Assembly: GCF_016741855.1 (NCBI RefSeq)
Contig: NZ_JAERRH010000006.1
Location: 419,781-483,780 of the forward strand
Length of the DNA stretch: 64,000 nt
Source of the DNA: Streptomyces musisoli
GTDB taxonomy: Bacteria; Actinomycetota; Actinomycetes; Streptomycetales; Streptomycetaceae
Direction: 5' to 3'
Part shown: positions 35,409 through 44,061 of the stretch, piece after piece
How positions within the stretch are numbered: the stretch's first letter is position 1
Layout: each line of letters opens with the position of its first letter
Position numbers and translations under genes: made by a program
The notes under the pieces: model-generated
The model's input: only the letters and a program-made list of their open reading frames with translations
What the model was told of the DNA's origin: nothing
The model's database searches: none

Positions 35409-36854
35409 ATGTCAGCAGCCGAGGGTCCGCTCGTCGTCGGGGTGGACACGTCCACCCAGTCCACGAAGGCACTGGTCGTCGACGCGGCGACCGGGCAGGT
35501 CGTGGCCAGTGGCCAGGCGCCGCACACCGTGACCACCGGGTTGGGCCGGGAGAGTGATCCGCGCCGGTGGTGGGACGCGCTGTGCGCCGCGCTGCGCCAG
35601 TGCGGTGAAGCGGCGCACGAGGCGGCGGCCGTGTCGATCGGCGGTCAGCAGCACGGCCTGGTCACCCTCGACGAGCGCGGCGAGCCGGTGCGTCCGGCGC
35701 TGCTGTGGAACGACGTCCGCTCCGCACCGCAGGCCCGCCGTCTCGTGGAGGAGCTGGGCGGACCCAAGGCCTGGGCGGAGCGCACCGGCAGTGTGCCCGG
35801 CGCGTCCTTCACGGCCGCCAAGTGGGCGTGGCTCGCCGAGCACGAGCCGGAGGCGGTCCGCGCGACCAGGGCGGTGCGCCTCCCCCACGACTACCTCACC
35901 GAGCGTCTGACCGGGCAGGGCACCACCGATCGCGGCGATGCCTCCGGCACCGGCTGGTGGGCGTCCGGCACGGAGGCGTACGACGAGGAGACCCTCGCGC
36001 ACCTCGGTCTCGACCCGGCACTGCTGCCCCGGGTGGCACGGCCCGGCGAGGTGGTCGGCACGGTGCGCGGCAGCCACGAGGTGCCCTTCTCCAAGGGCAC
36101 GCTGGTGGCGCCCGGCACCGGCGACAACGCGGCGGCGGCGCTGGGTCTCGGTCTGCGGCCCGGCACACCGGTGCTGAGCCTCGGCACCTCCGGCACGGTC
36201 TACGCCGTCTCCAAGCACCGCCCCGCCGATCCGACCGGCACGGTGGCGGGCTTCGCCGACGCGCGCGGGGACTGGCTGCCCCTGGCCTGCACCCTGAACT
36301 GCACCCTCGCCGTGGACCGCGTGGCGGCCCTGCTGGGCCTGGACCGTGAGGCGGTGGAACCCGGCGGCTCCGTGACCCTGCTCCCGTACCTGGACGGTGA
36401 GCGCACGCCGAACCTGCCGCACGCCTCCGGTGTGCTGCACGGGCTGCGCCACGACACGACCGCGGGCCAGCTGCTCCAGGCCGCCTACGACGGCGCGGTG
36501 CACGCGCTGCTCGGGGCCCTCGACCTGGTCCTCGACGAGGACGCGGACCGCGGCACCCCGCTGGTCCTGATCGGCGGCGGGGCCCGTGGGACGGCGTGGC
36601 AGCAGACCGTGCGCCGGCTCTCCGGGCGGCCGGTGCAGGTCCCGGAGGCCGGGGAACTGGTCGCCCTGGGCGCGGCGGCGCAGGCGGCGGGACTGCTGAC
36701 CGGCGAGGACCCCGCGGCGGTGGCCCGTCGCTGGAACACGGCCGCGGGCCCGGTGCTGGGCGCCGTGGAGCGGGACGGGGCGACGCTGGACCGGATCACC
36801 GGGGTACTCTCCGACGCGGCCCCGCTGCTGGAGCGGGAGACCGGCAGACAGTGA
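35409..36854 (+). CDS. xylB: Xylulokinase
   Basis: 481 residues; ATG at 35409 with GGAAGAGGGAGA upstream. FGGY carbohydrate kinase: VGVDTSTQSTKALVVD (phosphate 1), SIGGQQHGLV (substrate contacts), GTGDNAAAALG with the catalytic Asp, LSLGTSGTV and IGGGARGTAWQQ (adenosine binding). It phosphorylates D-xylulose to xylulose 5-phosphate, feeding the pentose phosphate pathway after XylA. The divergent arrangement with xylA and the adjacent ROK gene support xylose-induced expression. Confidence 0.96.
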   Translation: MSAAEGPLVVGVDTSTQSTKALVVDAATGQVVASGQAPHTVTTGLGRESDPRRWWDALCAALRQCGEAAHEAAAVSIGGQQHGLVTLDERGEPVRPALLWNDVRSAPQARRLVEELGGPKAWAERTGSVPGASFTAAKWAWLAEHEPEAVRATRAVRLPHDYLTERLTGQGTTDRGDASGTGWWASGTEAYDEETLAHLGLDPALLPRVARPGEVVGTVRGSHEVPFSKGTLVAPGTGDNAAAALGLGLRPGTPVLSLGTSGTVYAVSKHRPADPTGTVAGFADARGDWLPLACTLNCTLAVDRVAALLGLDREAVEPGGSVTLLPYLDGERTPNLPHASGVLHGLRHDTTAGQLLQAAYDGAVHALLGALDLVLDEDADRGTPLVLIGGGARGTAWQQTVRRLSGRPVQVPEAGELVALGAAAQAAGLLTGEDPAAVARRWNTAAGPVLGAVERDGATLDRITGVLSDAAPLLERETGRQ

Positions 36855-36904
36855 CCAGGCCGCCCGCGCGAGGCCGGGCGCCAGACACCGAGGACGACGG
36901 AGGC

Positions 36905-38113
36905 ATGACCGCACCGCTGCACGAGGCGCGCCCGCCGGGCACCGGACGTACCCTGCCGGACACCCAGCAGGGCATGCGCCGGCGCAACCTCGCCCGGGTG
37001 ATGCACGCCGTCAGCGCGGAGGGTTCGCTGTCCCGGGCGGCGGTCGCCTCGCGGATCGGGCTGACCCGGGCGGCCGTGTCGACGCTGGTGGACGAGCTGA
37101 TCCGCTGGGGGCTGCTGGAGGAGCTGGGCCCCGAGCGGCCCGGCCGGGTGGGCCGGCCGGGGTCGGCGCTCGCGGTGAGCGGGCGGGGGCCGGCCGGGAT
37201 CGGGGCGGAGATCGGCGTCGACCACCTCGCGGTGTGCGCGGTCGACCTGCGCGGCGAGGTCCGCGCGCGGGCCGTCCGCCGCGGCGCCCACCGGGGCCGG
37301 GCACCCGGGCCCGTCATCGAGGCCCTGACGGCGTTGGTCCGTGAGGTCGTCGCGGAAGCGGAGCGCGCGGAACTCTGGCCCGCCGGGCTAGCGGTCGCCG
37401 TGCCCGGGCTGGTCGCCAGGGACGGCCGGACGGTCGTGCGGGCACCGAACCTCGAATGGCACGACACCGACCTCGGCTCGCTGCTGCCCGGCGAGTGGCC
37501 GCTGACCGTGGACAACGAGGCCAACTTCGGCGCCCTGGCCGAGCTGTGGCTCGGCGCCGGCACCCCCGGTGACTTCCTGCACGTGTCGGCCGAGATCGGC
37601 ATCGGAGCCGCGGTCGTCGTGGACGGCCGGCTGCTGCGCGGGACCCGGGGGTTCGCCGGCGAGCTGGGCCATGTGCCCGTACGGCCGGACGGCCCTCCCT
37701 GCCCCTGCGGCGGCCGGGGATGCCTGGAGCAGTACGCGGGTGAGGAGGCGGTACTGCGCGCTGCCGGGCTCGAGCCGCGGGAGGATCTGGTCGGCCTGCT
37801 CGCGGAGCGCGCCGAGGCGGGCGACGCGGGGGTACGGGCCGCTCTGCGGGACGCCGGTACGGCCCTGGGCATCGCCCTGACCGGAGCGGTGAACCTGCTC
37901 GATCCCGAGACGGTGGTCCTGGGCGGCGCCCTGGCCGGCCTCTCGCCGTGGCTGCTGCCGGCGCTGGAGCACGAGCTGACGGGCCGTACGGCGGGCCCGG
38001 CCTGCCCGGTCACCGTCTCCCGGCTCGGTCCGCAGGGCCCCCTTCTGGGCGCCGCGCACTCGGTCGTCCGTGCGGTACTGGACGATCCCGCGGTGGTGGC
38101 GGAACGATCCTGA
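36905..38113 (+). CDS. ROK family transcriptional repressor, likely xylose regulator
   Basis: 402 residues. An N-terminal winged helix-turn-helix (about 40-75: RAAVASRIGLTRAAVSTLVDEL) is followed by a ROK sugar-binding domain with the zinc motif CPCGGRGCLEQYA and a GAVNLLDPETVVLGG segment. It is 50 bases downstream of xylB and probably represses xylA and xylB in the absence of xylose (XylR role). GGAGG lies only one base from the ATG, an atypical spacing, so the true start could be slightly downstream. Confidence 0.88.
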   Translation: MTAPLHEARPPGTGRTLPDTQQGMRRRNLARVMHAVSAEGSLSRAAVASRIGLTRAAVSTLVDELIRWGLLEELGPERPGRVGRPGSALAVSGRGPAGIGAEIGVDHLAVCAVDLRGEVRARAVRRGAHRGRAPGPVIEALTALVREVVAEAERAELWPAGLAVAVPGLVARDGRTVVRAPNLEWHDTDLGSLLPGEWPLTVDNEANFGALAELWLGAGTPGDFLHVSAEIGIGAAVVVDGRLLRGTRGFAGELGHVPVRPDGPPCPCGGRGCLEQYAGEEAVLRAAGLEPREDLVGLLAERAEAGDAGVRAALRDAGTALGIALTGAVNLLDPETVVLGGALAGLSPWLLPALEHELTGRTAGPACPVTVSRLGPQGPLLGAAHSVVRAVLDDPAVVAERS

Positions 38114-38143
38114 GACGCCGCGTGCGGACCATGGCTCCCGAGG

Positions 38144-38415
38144 GCCGGTGACGCGAAGCGCCGCGCGCGACGGGAGCCGACGGGTGTGCCGTACGGCGGG
38201 AGCCGATGGCTGCGATGTTCGGCGGAAGCCGACAGGTGTGCCGTGCCGGTCCTCCTCCTGCGCCCGCCGGTGACGCGAAGTGCCGCGCGCGGCGGGAGCC
38301 GGCCGGTGTGCCGTGCGACGGCAGCCGACGGGTGTGCCGTACGGCGGGAGCCGATGGCTGCGATGTTCGGCGGAAGCCGACAGGTGTGCCGTGCCGGTCC
38401 TCCTCCTGCGCCCGC
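38144..38415. repeat. 26-bp repeat array in two blocks (3 + 4 units)
   Basis: Units at 38172-38197, 38198-38223 and 38224-38249, then 38294-38319, 38320-38345, 38346-38371 and 38372-38397. Each begins GGgAGCCGAC and most contain GGTGTGCCGT. Each block is preceded by a near-identical 28-bp spacer (38144 and 38266). Positions 38175-38267 and 38323-38415 are identical over 93 bp. As 26 is not a multiple of three, it is not a protein repeat. The rest of 38114-38731 has no gene. Confidence 0.9.
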
Positions 38416-38470
38416 GTGGTACGTGCTGCCCGCCCCGCACCCTCGTTCTTCGCCCGATCGGGTGAGCGAG

Positions 38471-38497
38471 TTGTCCACAAGCCGCGACTTGTCCACA
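38471..38497 (+). promoter_or_regulatory. Two perfect DnaA boxes, 18 bp apart
   Basis: TTGTCCACA, the Streptomyces DnaA-box consensus, occurs at 38471-38479 and 38489-38497 in the same orientation. They lie about 235 bases upstream of the acetamidase gene and 56 bases after the 26-bp repeats. No dnaA, dnaN or oriC-like array is nearby. Confidence 0.65.
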
Positions 38498-38731
38498 GAA
38501 CCGCGACATGCCCTTCTGCCCAACCGGACCGCGCCGTAACGTGATTCACGTGAGCGGCAGCCGACGGCCCGTCAAGAACGGCCAGGATGCTCGCGTAACG
38601 ACCCAGCACTCAGGCCCGTGGTCCGCTGACCACCCGTCACTCCGGCGGCCCCGCGCTGCCCCGCCGACCCGATCCCCCGACGGCCCGACCCCGACGTCGA
38701 CGAACGGCCTTCAGAAGGGAGCCATGCAGCG

Positions 38732-39745
38732 ATGACCGACCCCCCGATCCTCACCGTGCACCCGGAACCGGACCAGTACGCCTGGACGTTCGGCGGTGCC
38801 GCACCCATGGCCCGGATCGCACCCGGCACGGTCCTCGATCTGTACACGGAGGACTGCTTCGCCGGCCGGGTCCGCTCCGAGAAAGACCTCGTCTCCGAGG
38901 TGTGCGAGTTCCCCTACCTCAATCCCCAGAGCGGCCCCTTCCACATCGAGGGCGCCGAGCCCGGTGACACCGTGGCCGTCCACTTCGTGTCGATCGAACC
39001 GGCCCGCGACTGGGCGGCGTCCACGACGGTCCCCCTCTTCGGCGCGCTCACCTCCACGCACACCACGGCCTCCCTCCAGCCGCCGCTGCCGGAGCGGGTC
39101 TGGATCTGGCAACTGGACCGGACCCGGCGGACCGCCCTGTTCCGGGCACGGGACGGTGACATCCAGGTGGAGCTGCCCCTGGATCCGATGCACGGGACGG
39201 TGGGCGTGGCCCCCGCCGGCCTGGAAGTCCGCTCGGCCCTGGTCCCCGATCCCCACGGCGGGAACATGGACACCCCCGAGATGCGCGCCGGCGTCACCTG
39301 CTACCTGGGCGTCAATGTCGAGGGCACCCTGCTCAGCCTCGGCGACGGACACGCCCGGCAGGGTGAGGGCGAGACCTGCGGTGTGGCCGTGGAGTGCGCG
39401 ATGAACACGGTGGTGGTCGTGGACCTCCTCAAGGACGTCGCCACACCCTGGCCCCGGCTGGAGTCGGACACGCACATCATCTCGACCGGCTCGGCACGCC
39501 CGTTGGAGGACGCGTTCCGGATATCGCAGCTCGACCTGGTGCGGTGGCTGGTGCGCGACTACGGCTTCAGCGAACTGGACGCGTACCAGTTCGCAACCCA
39601 GACCGTCGAATCACCCTTGGCCAACGTGTGCGACACGAACTACACCTGCGTGGCCAAGCTCCGCAAGGAGTGGCTGCCCGCCCGGGAGACCTACCGCGGC
39701 GTGCACGCACGACTGCGGGAGACCGCGCGGGCCCTGCGCGGCTGA
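38732..39745 (+). CDS. Acetamidase/formamidase family protein
   Basis: 337 residues, FmdA/AmdA family: an N-terminal HPEPDQYAWTFGGAAPMARI, then AEPGDTVAVHFVSIEP, PLDPMHGTVGVAP, GGNMDTPEMRAG and LGDGHARQGEGE, the conserved glycine- and acid-rich segments of the metal-dependent fold. It hydrolyses short amides to acid and ammonia in the cytoplasm. AGAAGGGA is upstream of the ATG at a long spacing. It is preceded by the repeat array and DnaA boxes, which may affect its expression. Confidence 0.9.
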   Translation: MTDPPILTVHPEPDQYAWTFGGAAPMARIAPGTVLDLYTEDCFAGRVRSEKDLVSEVCEFPYLNPQSGPFHIEGAEPGDTVAVHFVSIEPARDWAASTTVPLFGALTSTHTTASLQPPLPERVWIWQLDRTRRTALFRARDGDIQVELPLDPMHGTVGVAPAGLEVRSALVPDPHGGNMDTPEMRAGVTCYLGVNVEGTLLSLGDGHARQGEGETCGVAVECAMNTVVVVDLLKDVATPWPRLESDTHIISTGSARPLEDAFRISQLDLVRWLVRDYGFSELDAYQFATQTVESPLANVCDTNYTCVAKLRKEWLPARETYRGVHARLRETARALRG

Positions 39746-39783
39746 CGTCTTCGCCGTACCCCTGACTTCCGAACGGCCTCCCC

Positions 39784-39819
39784 AAGGCATCCCGAAAGGC
39801 ATCCCGAAAGGCACCCCGC
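39784..39819 (+). repeat. Three tandem 12-bp copies of AAGGCATCCCGA before a start codon
   Basis: Copies at 39784-39795, 39796-39807 and 39808-39819, the last slightly changed. The repeat ends one base before the ATG of the amidase gene. The ribosome-binding candidate AAAGG recurs within each junction, so copy number could alter translation initiation. Confidence 0.8.
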
Positions 39820-39820
39820 C

Positions 39821-40435
39821 ATGGACATGAACATGGACCGAGCCAGGCCGCGGCTCAGCCGACGGCGACTGCTGCTGAAGGGCGCGGCACTCGCCGCCGT
39901 CCCCTACACCCTGCTTCCCGACCCGCGTGCCGCAGCACGGAGCGGGACCGTGGACTACCCGCCCGCGGAGTGGCAACCGGCGAGCAGCTCCAACTACACG
40001 GTGGCCGACCGCCCCGCCGACTACGCCATCGACCGGGTGGTCATCCACGTCACGCAGGAGACGTACACCAACACGCTGGCGATCTTCGCCAATCCGCAGA
40101 AGAAGGTCTCCGCGCACTATGTGGTCCGCTCCACGGACGGACACGTCGCCCAGTGCGTGCACGAGGCCGCCATCGCCTGGCACGCGGGCAACTGGAGCTA
40201 CAACACTCGCAGCATCGGCATCGAGCACGAAGGCTGGGTGGACCAGCCCGGCTACTTCACCAACGCCCTCTACGAGCAGTCGGCGAGACTCACGGCGGCG
40301 ATCTGCGCCAGATACGGCATCCCCAGGGACAGGGAGCACATCATCGGCCACTACCAGGTGCCCGGCACCGACCACACCGACCCGGGGCCGGTATGGGACT
40401 GGGTGCGCTACATCAGATTGGTCAACTTCTCCTAG
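39821..40435 (+). CDS. Tat-exported N-acetylmuramoyl-L-alanine amidase
   Basis: 204 residues. The N-terminus has SRRRLLLKGAALAAVPYTLL, a twin-arginine signal. The rest is a single Amidase_2/PGRP domain with zinc ligands in VVIHVTQ, HIIGHYQVPG and TDPGP. The segment STDGHVAQCV...TRSIGIEHEGW closely parallels that of the larger amidase at 7542-9581, so the two are paralogues. It is probably released into the wall to cleave stem peptides. Confidence 0.9.
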   Translation: MDMNMDRARPRLSRRRLLLKGAALAAVPYTLLPDPRAAARSGTVDYPPAEWQPASSSNYTVADRPADYAIDRVVIHVTQETYTNTLAIFANPQKKVSAHYVVRSTDGHVAQCVHEAAIAWHAGNWSYNTRSIGIEHEGWVDQPGYFTNALYEQSARLTAAICARYGIPRDREHIIGHYQVPGTDHTDPGPVWDWVRYIRLVNFS

Positions 40436-40775
40436 CCGGAGGCTGAGCGGCCGACCGAGCGGTTGTCCGGGCGCACCACCGGGGTGACGATGGTCCCGGT
40501 CGCCATGGCACCACCGAGCCGGCCGCGTCACCGCCCACCCCGCCGCATCCGACATCACCGGCCTGATCACAACCAACACCACCAGCCCGATCCACCACAC
40601 CCGACACCAGCAGCCCGACCGCCGTACCCGACAGCAGACAGCACCACCCCGGTGCGCCGCACCCGACACCGTCAGCCCGGTCCGCCGCACCGCGTACCCC
40701 GCGCTTCACCGCGCCACGTCCACCGCCGTACACCGCACCGCGTCCACCGCAGTTTCACCCTACGGGGAGGCCGAG
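40436..40775. other. C-rich non-coding region with direct repeats
   Basis: 340 bases with strong C over G asymmetry on the plus strand and many CACC and CCGAC words. An imperfect repeat of about 34 bases occurs at 40597-40630 and 40658-40691. I see no reading frame with normal codon bias. A promoter for the GAF regulator must lie here or upstream. Confidence 0.55.
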
Positions 40776-42101
40776 TTGAACGATCCGTGGGTTGCCCTGG
40801 AGCAGGGGGCCGACCCCGCCGAGCGTGTCCGGGCGCTGCGCCGGGCGCACGAGACCTTCACCGCGGTGGGCACCGTGCCGCGCCCGGTGCGGTCGGTGGT
40901 GGCGGAGTCATGGCGGCGCAGCGCGCGGGCCGGGGTCGGGCCGGACGGCACCGCCAGCGTGGAACTGACCGACGGCGACCTCGGCACCTACCGTGCCGAG
41001 CATCCGCTGGCCCGGGTGATGCCCCTGTTCCGGGAGCTGATGGGCACGTTCGCGGCCGACGGCGAGCATCTGCTGGCGGTGTGCGACGCGCACGGCAGGC
41101 TGCTGTGGGTGGAGGGGCACACGGCGACCCGGCGCCGGGCGGACCGGATGAACTTCGTGCCCGGGGCCCGCTGGTCGGAGAACGCGGTCGGGACCAACGC
41201 GCCCGGCACCGCCGTCGCCGTGGACCGGCCCGTGCAGGTCTTCGCCGCGGAGCACTTCATACGGCGGGTGCAGCCGTGGACGTGCGCCGCCGCACCCGTG
41301 CACGATCCACGCACCGGACGGGTCCTGGGGGCCGTGGACATCACCGGCGGGGACGGGCTCGCCCATCCGCACAGTCTCGGCTTCGTGCAGGCGGTGGCGC
41401 GCGCCGCGGAGGCACAGCTCGCCCTGCTCACCCCGCCCCGCACCGAGGAGGCGCCGCTGCTGAGCGCGCTCGGCCGCGACGAGGCCGAACTCGCCCTGGA
41501 CGGGCGGCGGATCCGGCTGAGCCGCAGGCACAGCGAGATCCTGGTGCTGCTGTCCCGGCATCCCGAGGGTCTGAGCGGGGACGAACTGCTGTGCGCGCTG
41601 TACGCGGACGAGTCGGTGACCCCCGTGACGCTGCGCGCCGAACTGGCCCGGCTGCGGCGGCTGCTGGGCCCCGGGTCGCTCGCCTCACGGCCGTACCGGC
41701 TGACGGGGGTGGTCGAGTCGGACGCCACGGTGGTCGAGCGGCGGCTGGAGACGGGGGCGCTGACCGCGGCGGCGGAGGCGTACACCGGACCACTGCTGCC
41801 CGGCTCACAGGCCCCGGCCGTCGTCCGGCTGCGGGATCGGCTCTCCGGTGGGCTGCGCGCGGCGCTGGTCGCGCACGGCGACGCGGACCTGCTGGCGGAC
41901 TGGGCGCACGCGCCGTGGGGCGAGGACGACGTGGCGGTGTGGCGGGCGCTCGCCGCGGTGCGCCCGACGGCCCCGGTCCGCGCGCGGCTCGCCGCGCTGG
42001 AGGCCGAGTTCGCGGCGCCGGCCGGCCCGGCACCGGCGCGGAACCGTGGGAGGCACGGGTCGTCCTCCCACGCAACGTACTTGCAACGTCCGCCTGTCTA
42101 G
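40776..42101 (+). CDS. GAF-domain transcriptional regulator (AcoR-like N-terminus)
   Basis: 441 residues, TTG start with GGGGAGG five bases upstream. The N-terminal half is a GAF sensor of the type in AcoR-like activators (SVVAESWRRSARAGV, then GARWSENAVGTNAPGTAVAV and RVQPWTCAAAPVHDP). There is no AAA+ domain. The C-terminal half carries a winged-helix-like region (LSRRHSEILVLLSRHPEGLSGDEL). This layout regularly precedes aldehyde dehydrogenase genes in actinomycetes and probably activates the next gene, 56 bases downstream. Confidence 0.88.
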   Translation: MNDPWVALEQGADPAERVRALRRAHETFTAVGTVPRPVRSVVAESWRRSARAGVGPDGTASVELTDGDLGTYRAEHPLARVMPLFRELMGTFAADGEHLLAVCDAHGRLLWVEGHTATRRRADRMNFVPGARWSENAVGTNAPGTAVAVDRPVQVFAAEHFIRRVQPWTCAAAPVHDPRTGRVLGAVDITGGDGLAHPHSLGFVQAVARAAEAQLALLTPPRTEEAPLLSALGRDEAELALDGRRIRLSRRHSEILVLLSRHPEGLSGDELLCALYADESVTPVTLRAELARLRRLLGPGSLASRPYRLTGVVESDATVVERRLETGALTAAAEAYTGPLLPGSQAPAVVRLRDRLSGGLRAALVAHGDADLLADWAHAPWGEDDVAVWRALAAVRPTAPVRARLAALEAEFAAPAGPAPARNRGRHGSSSHATYLQRPPV

Positions 42102-42157
42102 CCTCGCGCCGAGAGCTGCCCAACGGCGGGCAGCGCTGCACCGGGAGGCAGAGCAGG

Positions 42158-43681
42158 ATGACTCGATACGCGGCGCCGGGCACCGAGGGCGCGATCGTCT
42201 CCTACCAGCCGCGCTACGACCACTTCATCGGCGGCGCGTACGTGCCGCCGGCGCGCGGGCAGTACTTCGAGAATCCGTCGCCGGTCAACGGGCAGCCGTT
42301 CACGGAGGTCGCGCGCGGTACCGCGGAGGACGTCGAGCGGGCGCTGGACGCGGCGCACGAGGCGGCGCCCGGGTGGGGGCGTACGCCGGTGGCGGAGCGT
42401 TCCGACATCCTGCTGAAGATCGCCGAACGCATGGAGGCGAACCTGGAGCGGCTGGCGGTGGCCGAGAGCTGGGAGAACGGCAAGCCGGTGCGGGAGACGC
42501 TGGCGGCCGACATCCCGCTCGCGATCGACCACTTCCGCTACTTCGCCGGGGCGATCCGGGCGCAGGAGGGCTCGCTGGGCGAGATCGACGACGACACGGT
42601 GGCGTACCACTTCCACGAGCCGCTCGGGGTCGTCGCGCAGATCATCCCGTGGAACTTCCCGATTTTGATGGCCACCTGGAAGCTCGCCCCGGCGCTGGCG
42701 GCGGGGAACGCGGTCGTGCTCAAGCCGGCCGAGCAGACCCCGGTTTCCATCCACTACTGGCTGAGCCTGGTCTCGGACCTGCTGCCGCCGGGCGTGCTGA
42801 ACATCGTCAACGGCTTCGGTGTGGAGGCGGGCAAACCGCTGGCGTCCAGCCCGCGGGTGGCGAAGGTCGCGTTCACCGGGGAGACCACGACCGGGCGGCT
42901 GATCATGCAGTACGCGTCGGAGAACATCAAGCCGGTCACCCTGGAACTCGGCGGGAAGTCACCGAACATCTTCTTCGACGACGTGTGGGCGCACGACGAC
43001 GACTTCCGCGACAAGGCGCTCGAGGGCTTCACGATGTTCGCGCTCAACCAGGGCGAGGTGTGCACGTGCCCGTCCCGGGCGCTGATCCAGCGCGGCCGTT
43101 ACGCGGAGTTCCTGGAGGCGGCCGTCGAGCGCACCCGGCTCATCAGGCCGGGCCACCCGCTGGACACCGACACCATGATCGGCGCCCAGGCGTCCAACGA
43201 CCAGCTGGAGAAGATCCTCTCCTACCTGGACATCGGCCGTCAGGAGGGCGCGAGGATCCTCACGGGCGGCGAACGCGTCGAGCACGACGGCGAACTGAAG
43301 GGCGGCTACTACGTCCAGCCGACCATCTTCGAGGGCGACAACCGCATGCGGATCTTCCAGGAGGAGATCTTCGGCCCGGTCGTCTCGGTGGCCTCCTTCG
43401 ACGACTTCGACGACGCGATCAAGATCGCCAACGACACTCTGTACGGCCTGGGCGCGGGCGTGTGGACCCGGGACATCAACACCGCGTACCGCGCGGGCCG
43501 CGCGATCCAGGCGGGCCGGGTGTGGACCAACTGCTACCACGCCTACCCCGCGCACGCGGCGTTCGGCGGCTACAAGCAGTCCGGGATCGGGCGGGAGACC
43601 CACAAGATGATGCTGGAGCACTACCAGCAGACGAAGAACCTCCTGGTGTCGTACTCGCCGAAGAGGCTGGGCTTCTTCTAG
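42158..43681 (+). CDS. Aldehyde dehydrogenase (NAD-dependent, ExaC/ThcA-like)
   Basis: 507 residues; ATG with GGGAGG upstream. Catalytic Cys is in NQGEVCTCPSR, general base Glu in TLELGGKSPN, the NAD contact in IIPWNFPILM and the glycine motif in FTGETTTGRL. It oxidises acetaldehyde or other short aldehydes to acids. A promoter-like TTGCAA with nearby duplicated CAACGT lies in the last codons of the GAF regulator. It is a member of the group often linked to ethanol or acetoin use. Confidence 0.95.
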   Translation: MTRYAAPGTEGAIVSYQPRYDHFIGGAYVPPARGQYFENPSPVNGQPFTEVARGTAEDVERALDAAHEAAPGWGRTPVAERSDILLKIAERMEANLERLAVAESWENGKPVRETLAADIPLAIDHFRYFAGAIRAQEGSLGEIDDDTVAYHFHEPLGVVAQIIPWNFPILMATWKLAPALAAGNAVVLKPAEQTPVSIHYWLSLVSDLLPPGVLNIVNGFGVEAGKPLASSPRVAKVAFTGETTTGRLIMQYASENIKPVTLELGGKSPNIFFDDVWAHDDDFRDKALEGFTMFALNQGEVCTCPSRALIQRGRYAEFLEAAVERTRLIRPGHPLDTDTMIGAQASNDQLEKILSYLDIGRQEGARILTGGERVEHDGELKGGYYVQPTIFEGDNRMRIFQEEIFGPVVSVASFDDFDDAIKIANDTLYGLGAGVWTRDINTAYRAGRAIQAGRVWTNCYHAYPAHAAFGGYKQSGIGRETHKMMLEHYQQTKNLLVSYSPKRLGFF

Positions 43682-43698
43682 ATCCTGCAATCGGGTCG

Positions 43699-43723
43699 CC
43701 CGGAGACATGGTCACGCTCCGGG
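43699..43723 (+). terminator. Hairpin after aldehyde dehydrogenase
   Basis: CCCGGAG and CTCCGGG pair over 7 bp with an 11-base loop, 17 bases after the stop codon. Confidence 0.55.
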
Positions 43724-44061
43724 CAACCCGGCACGGCAGGTACCTGTGGTGATCAACTGGGTTCCTGGCGTTGCTGCATGGCATCCGAAAGAGAGTTCCA
43801 CTTCCTGCGGGACATGTTCACGTGACTTCACCATCTTCGACTCTGGCCATCGCCCCGCCGGCGCGCTCTCCAGTGGCGGCAGTGCCGAGCCGGGGCAGCA
43901 GCGCCCTGATCGCGTCTCATGCCGAGGGGGGTTGCGGCGGCGTCCTGCCATCGCGCAGAGAACCCTTCGTCCCAAGGCCGCACGCATGAACGCCGGTCCG
44001 GCCGGCCCGAGGGTGACCGGATACAGTGCGCGAGACGGCAGCCTGGTCAGAGAGGTGAAGC
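43724..44061. other. Non-coding region before the metallophosphoesterase
   Basis: About 340 bases. The first half is less GC-rich than surrounding genes. I see no convincing frame and no RNA gene; it probably contains the promoter of the next gene, whose GAGAGGTGAAG Shine-Dalgarno is at 44050-44060. Confidence 0.5.

Noticed and set aside
38144..38415. CRISPR array
   Set aside because: The units are directly adjacent, diverged, and have no unique spacers of constant length; no cas gene is nearby.
40463..42157. A longer plus-strand start for the aldehyde dehydrogenase
   Set aside because: The upstream extension runs in the wrong frame of the GAF regulator, is rich in Arg/Gly/Pro and matches nothing; the start at 42158 has a good ribosome-binding site.
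43682..44061. Possible tRNA or small RNA
   Set aside because: One hairpin is present, but no cloverleaf, no T-loop sequence and no conserved RNA pattern were seen.
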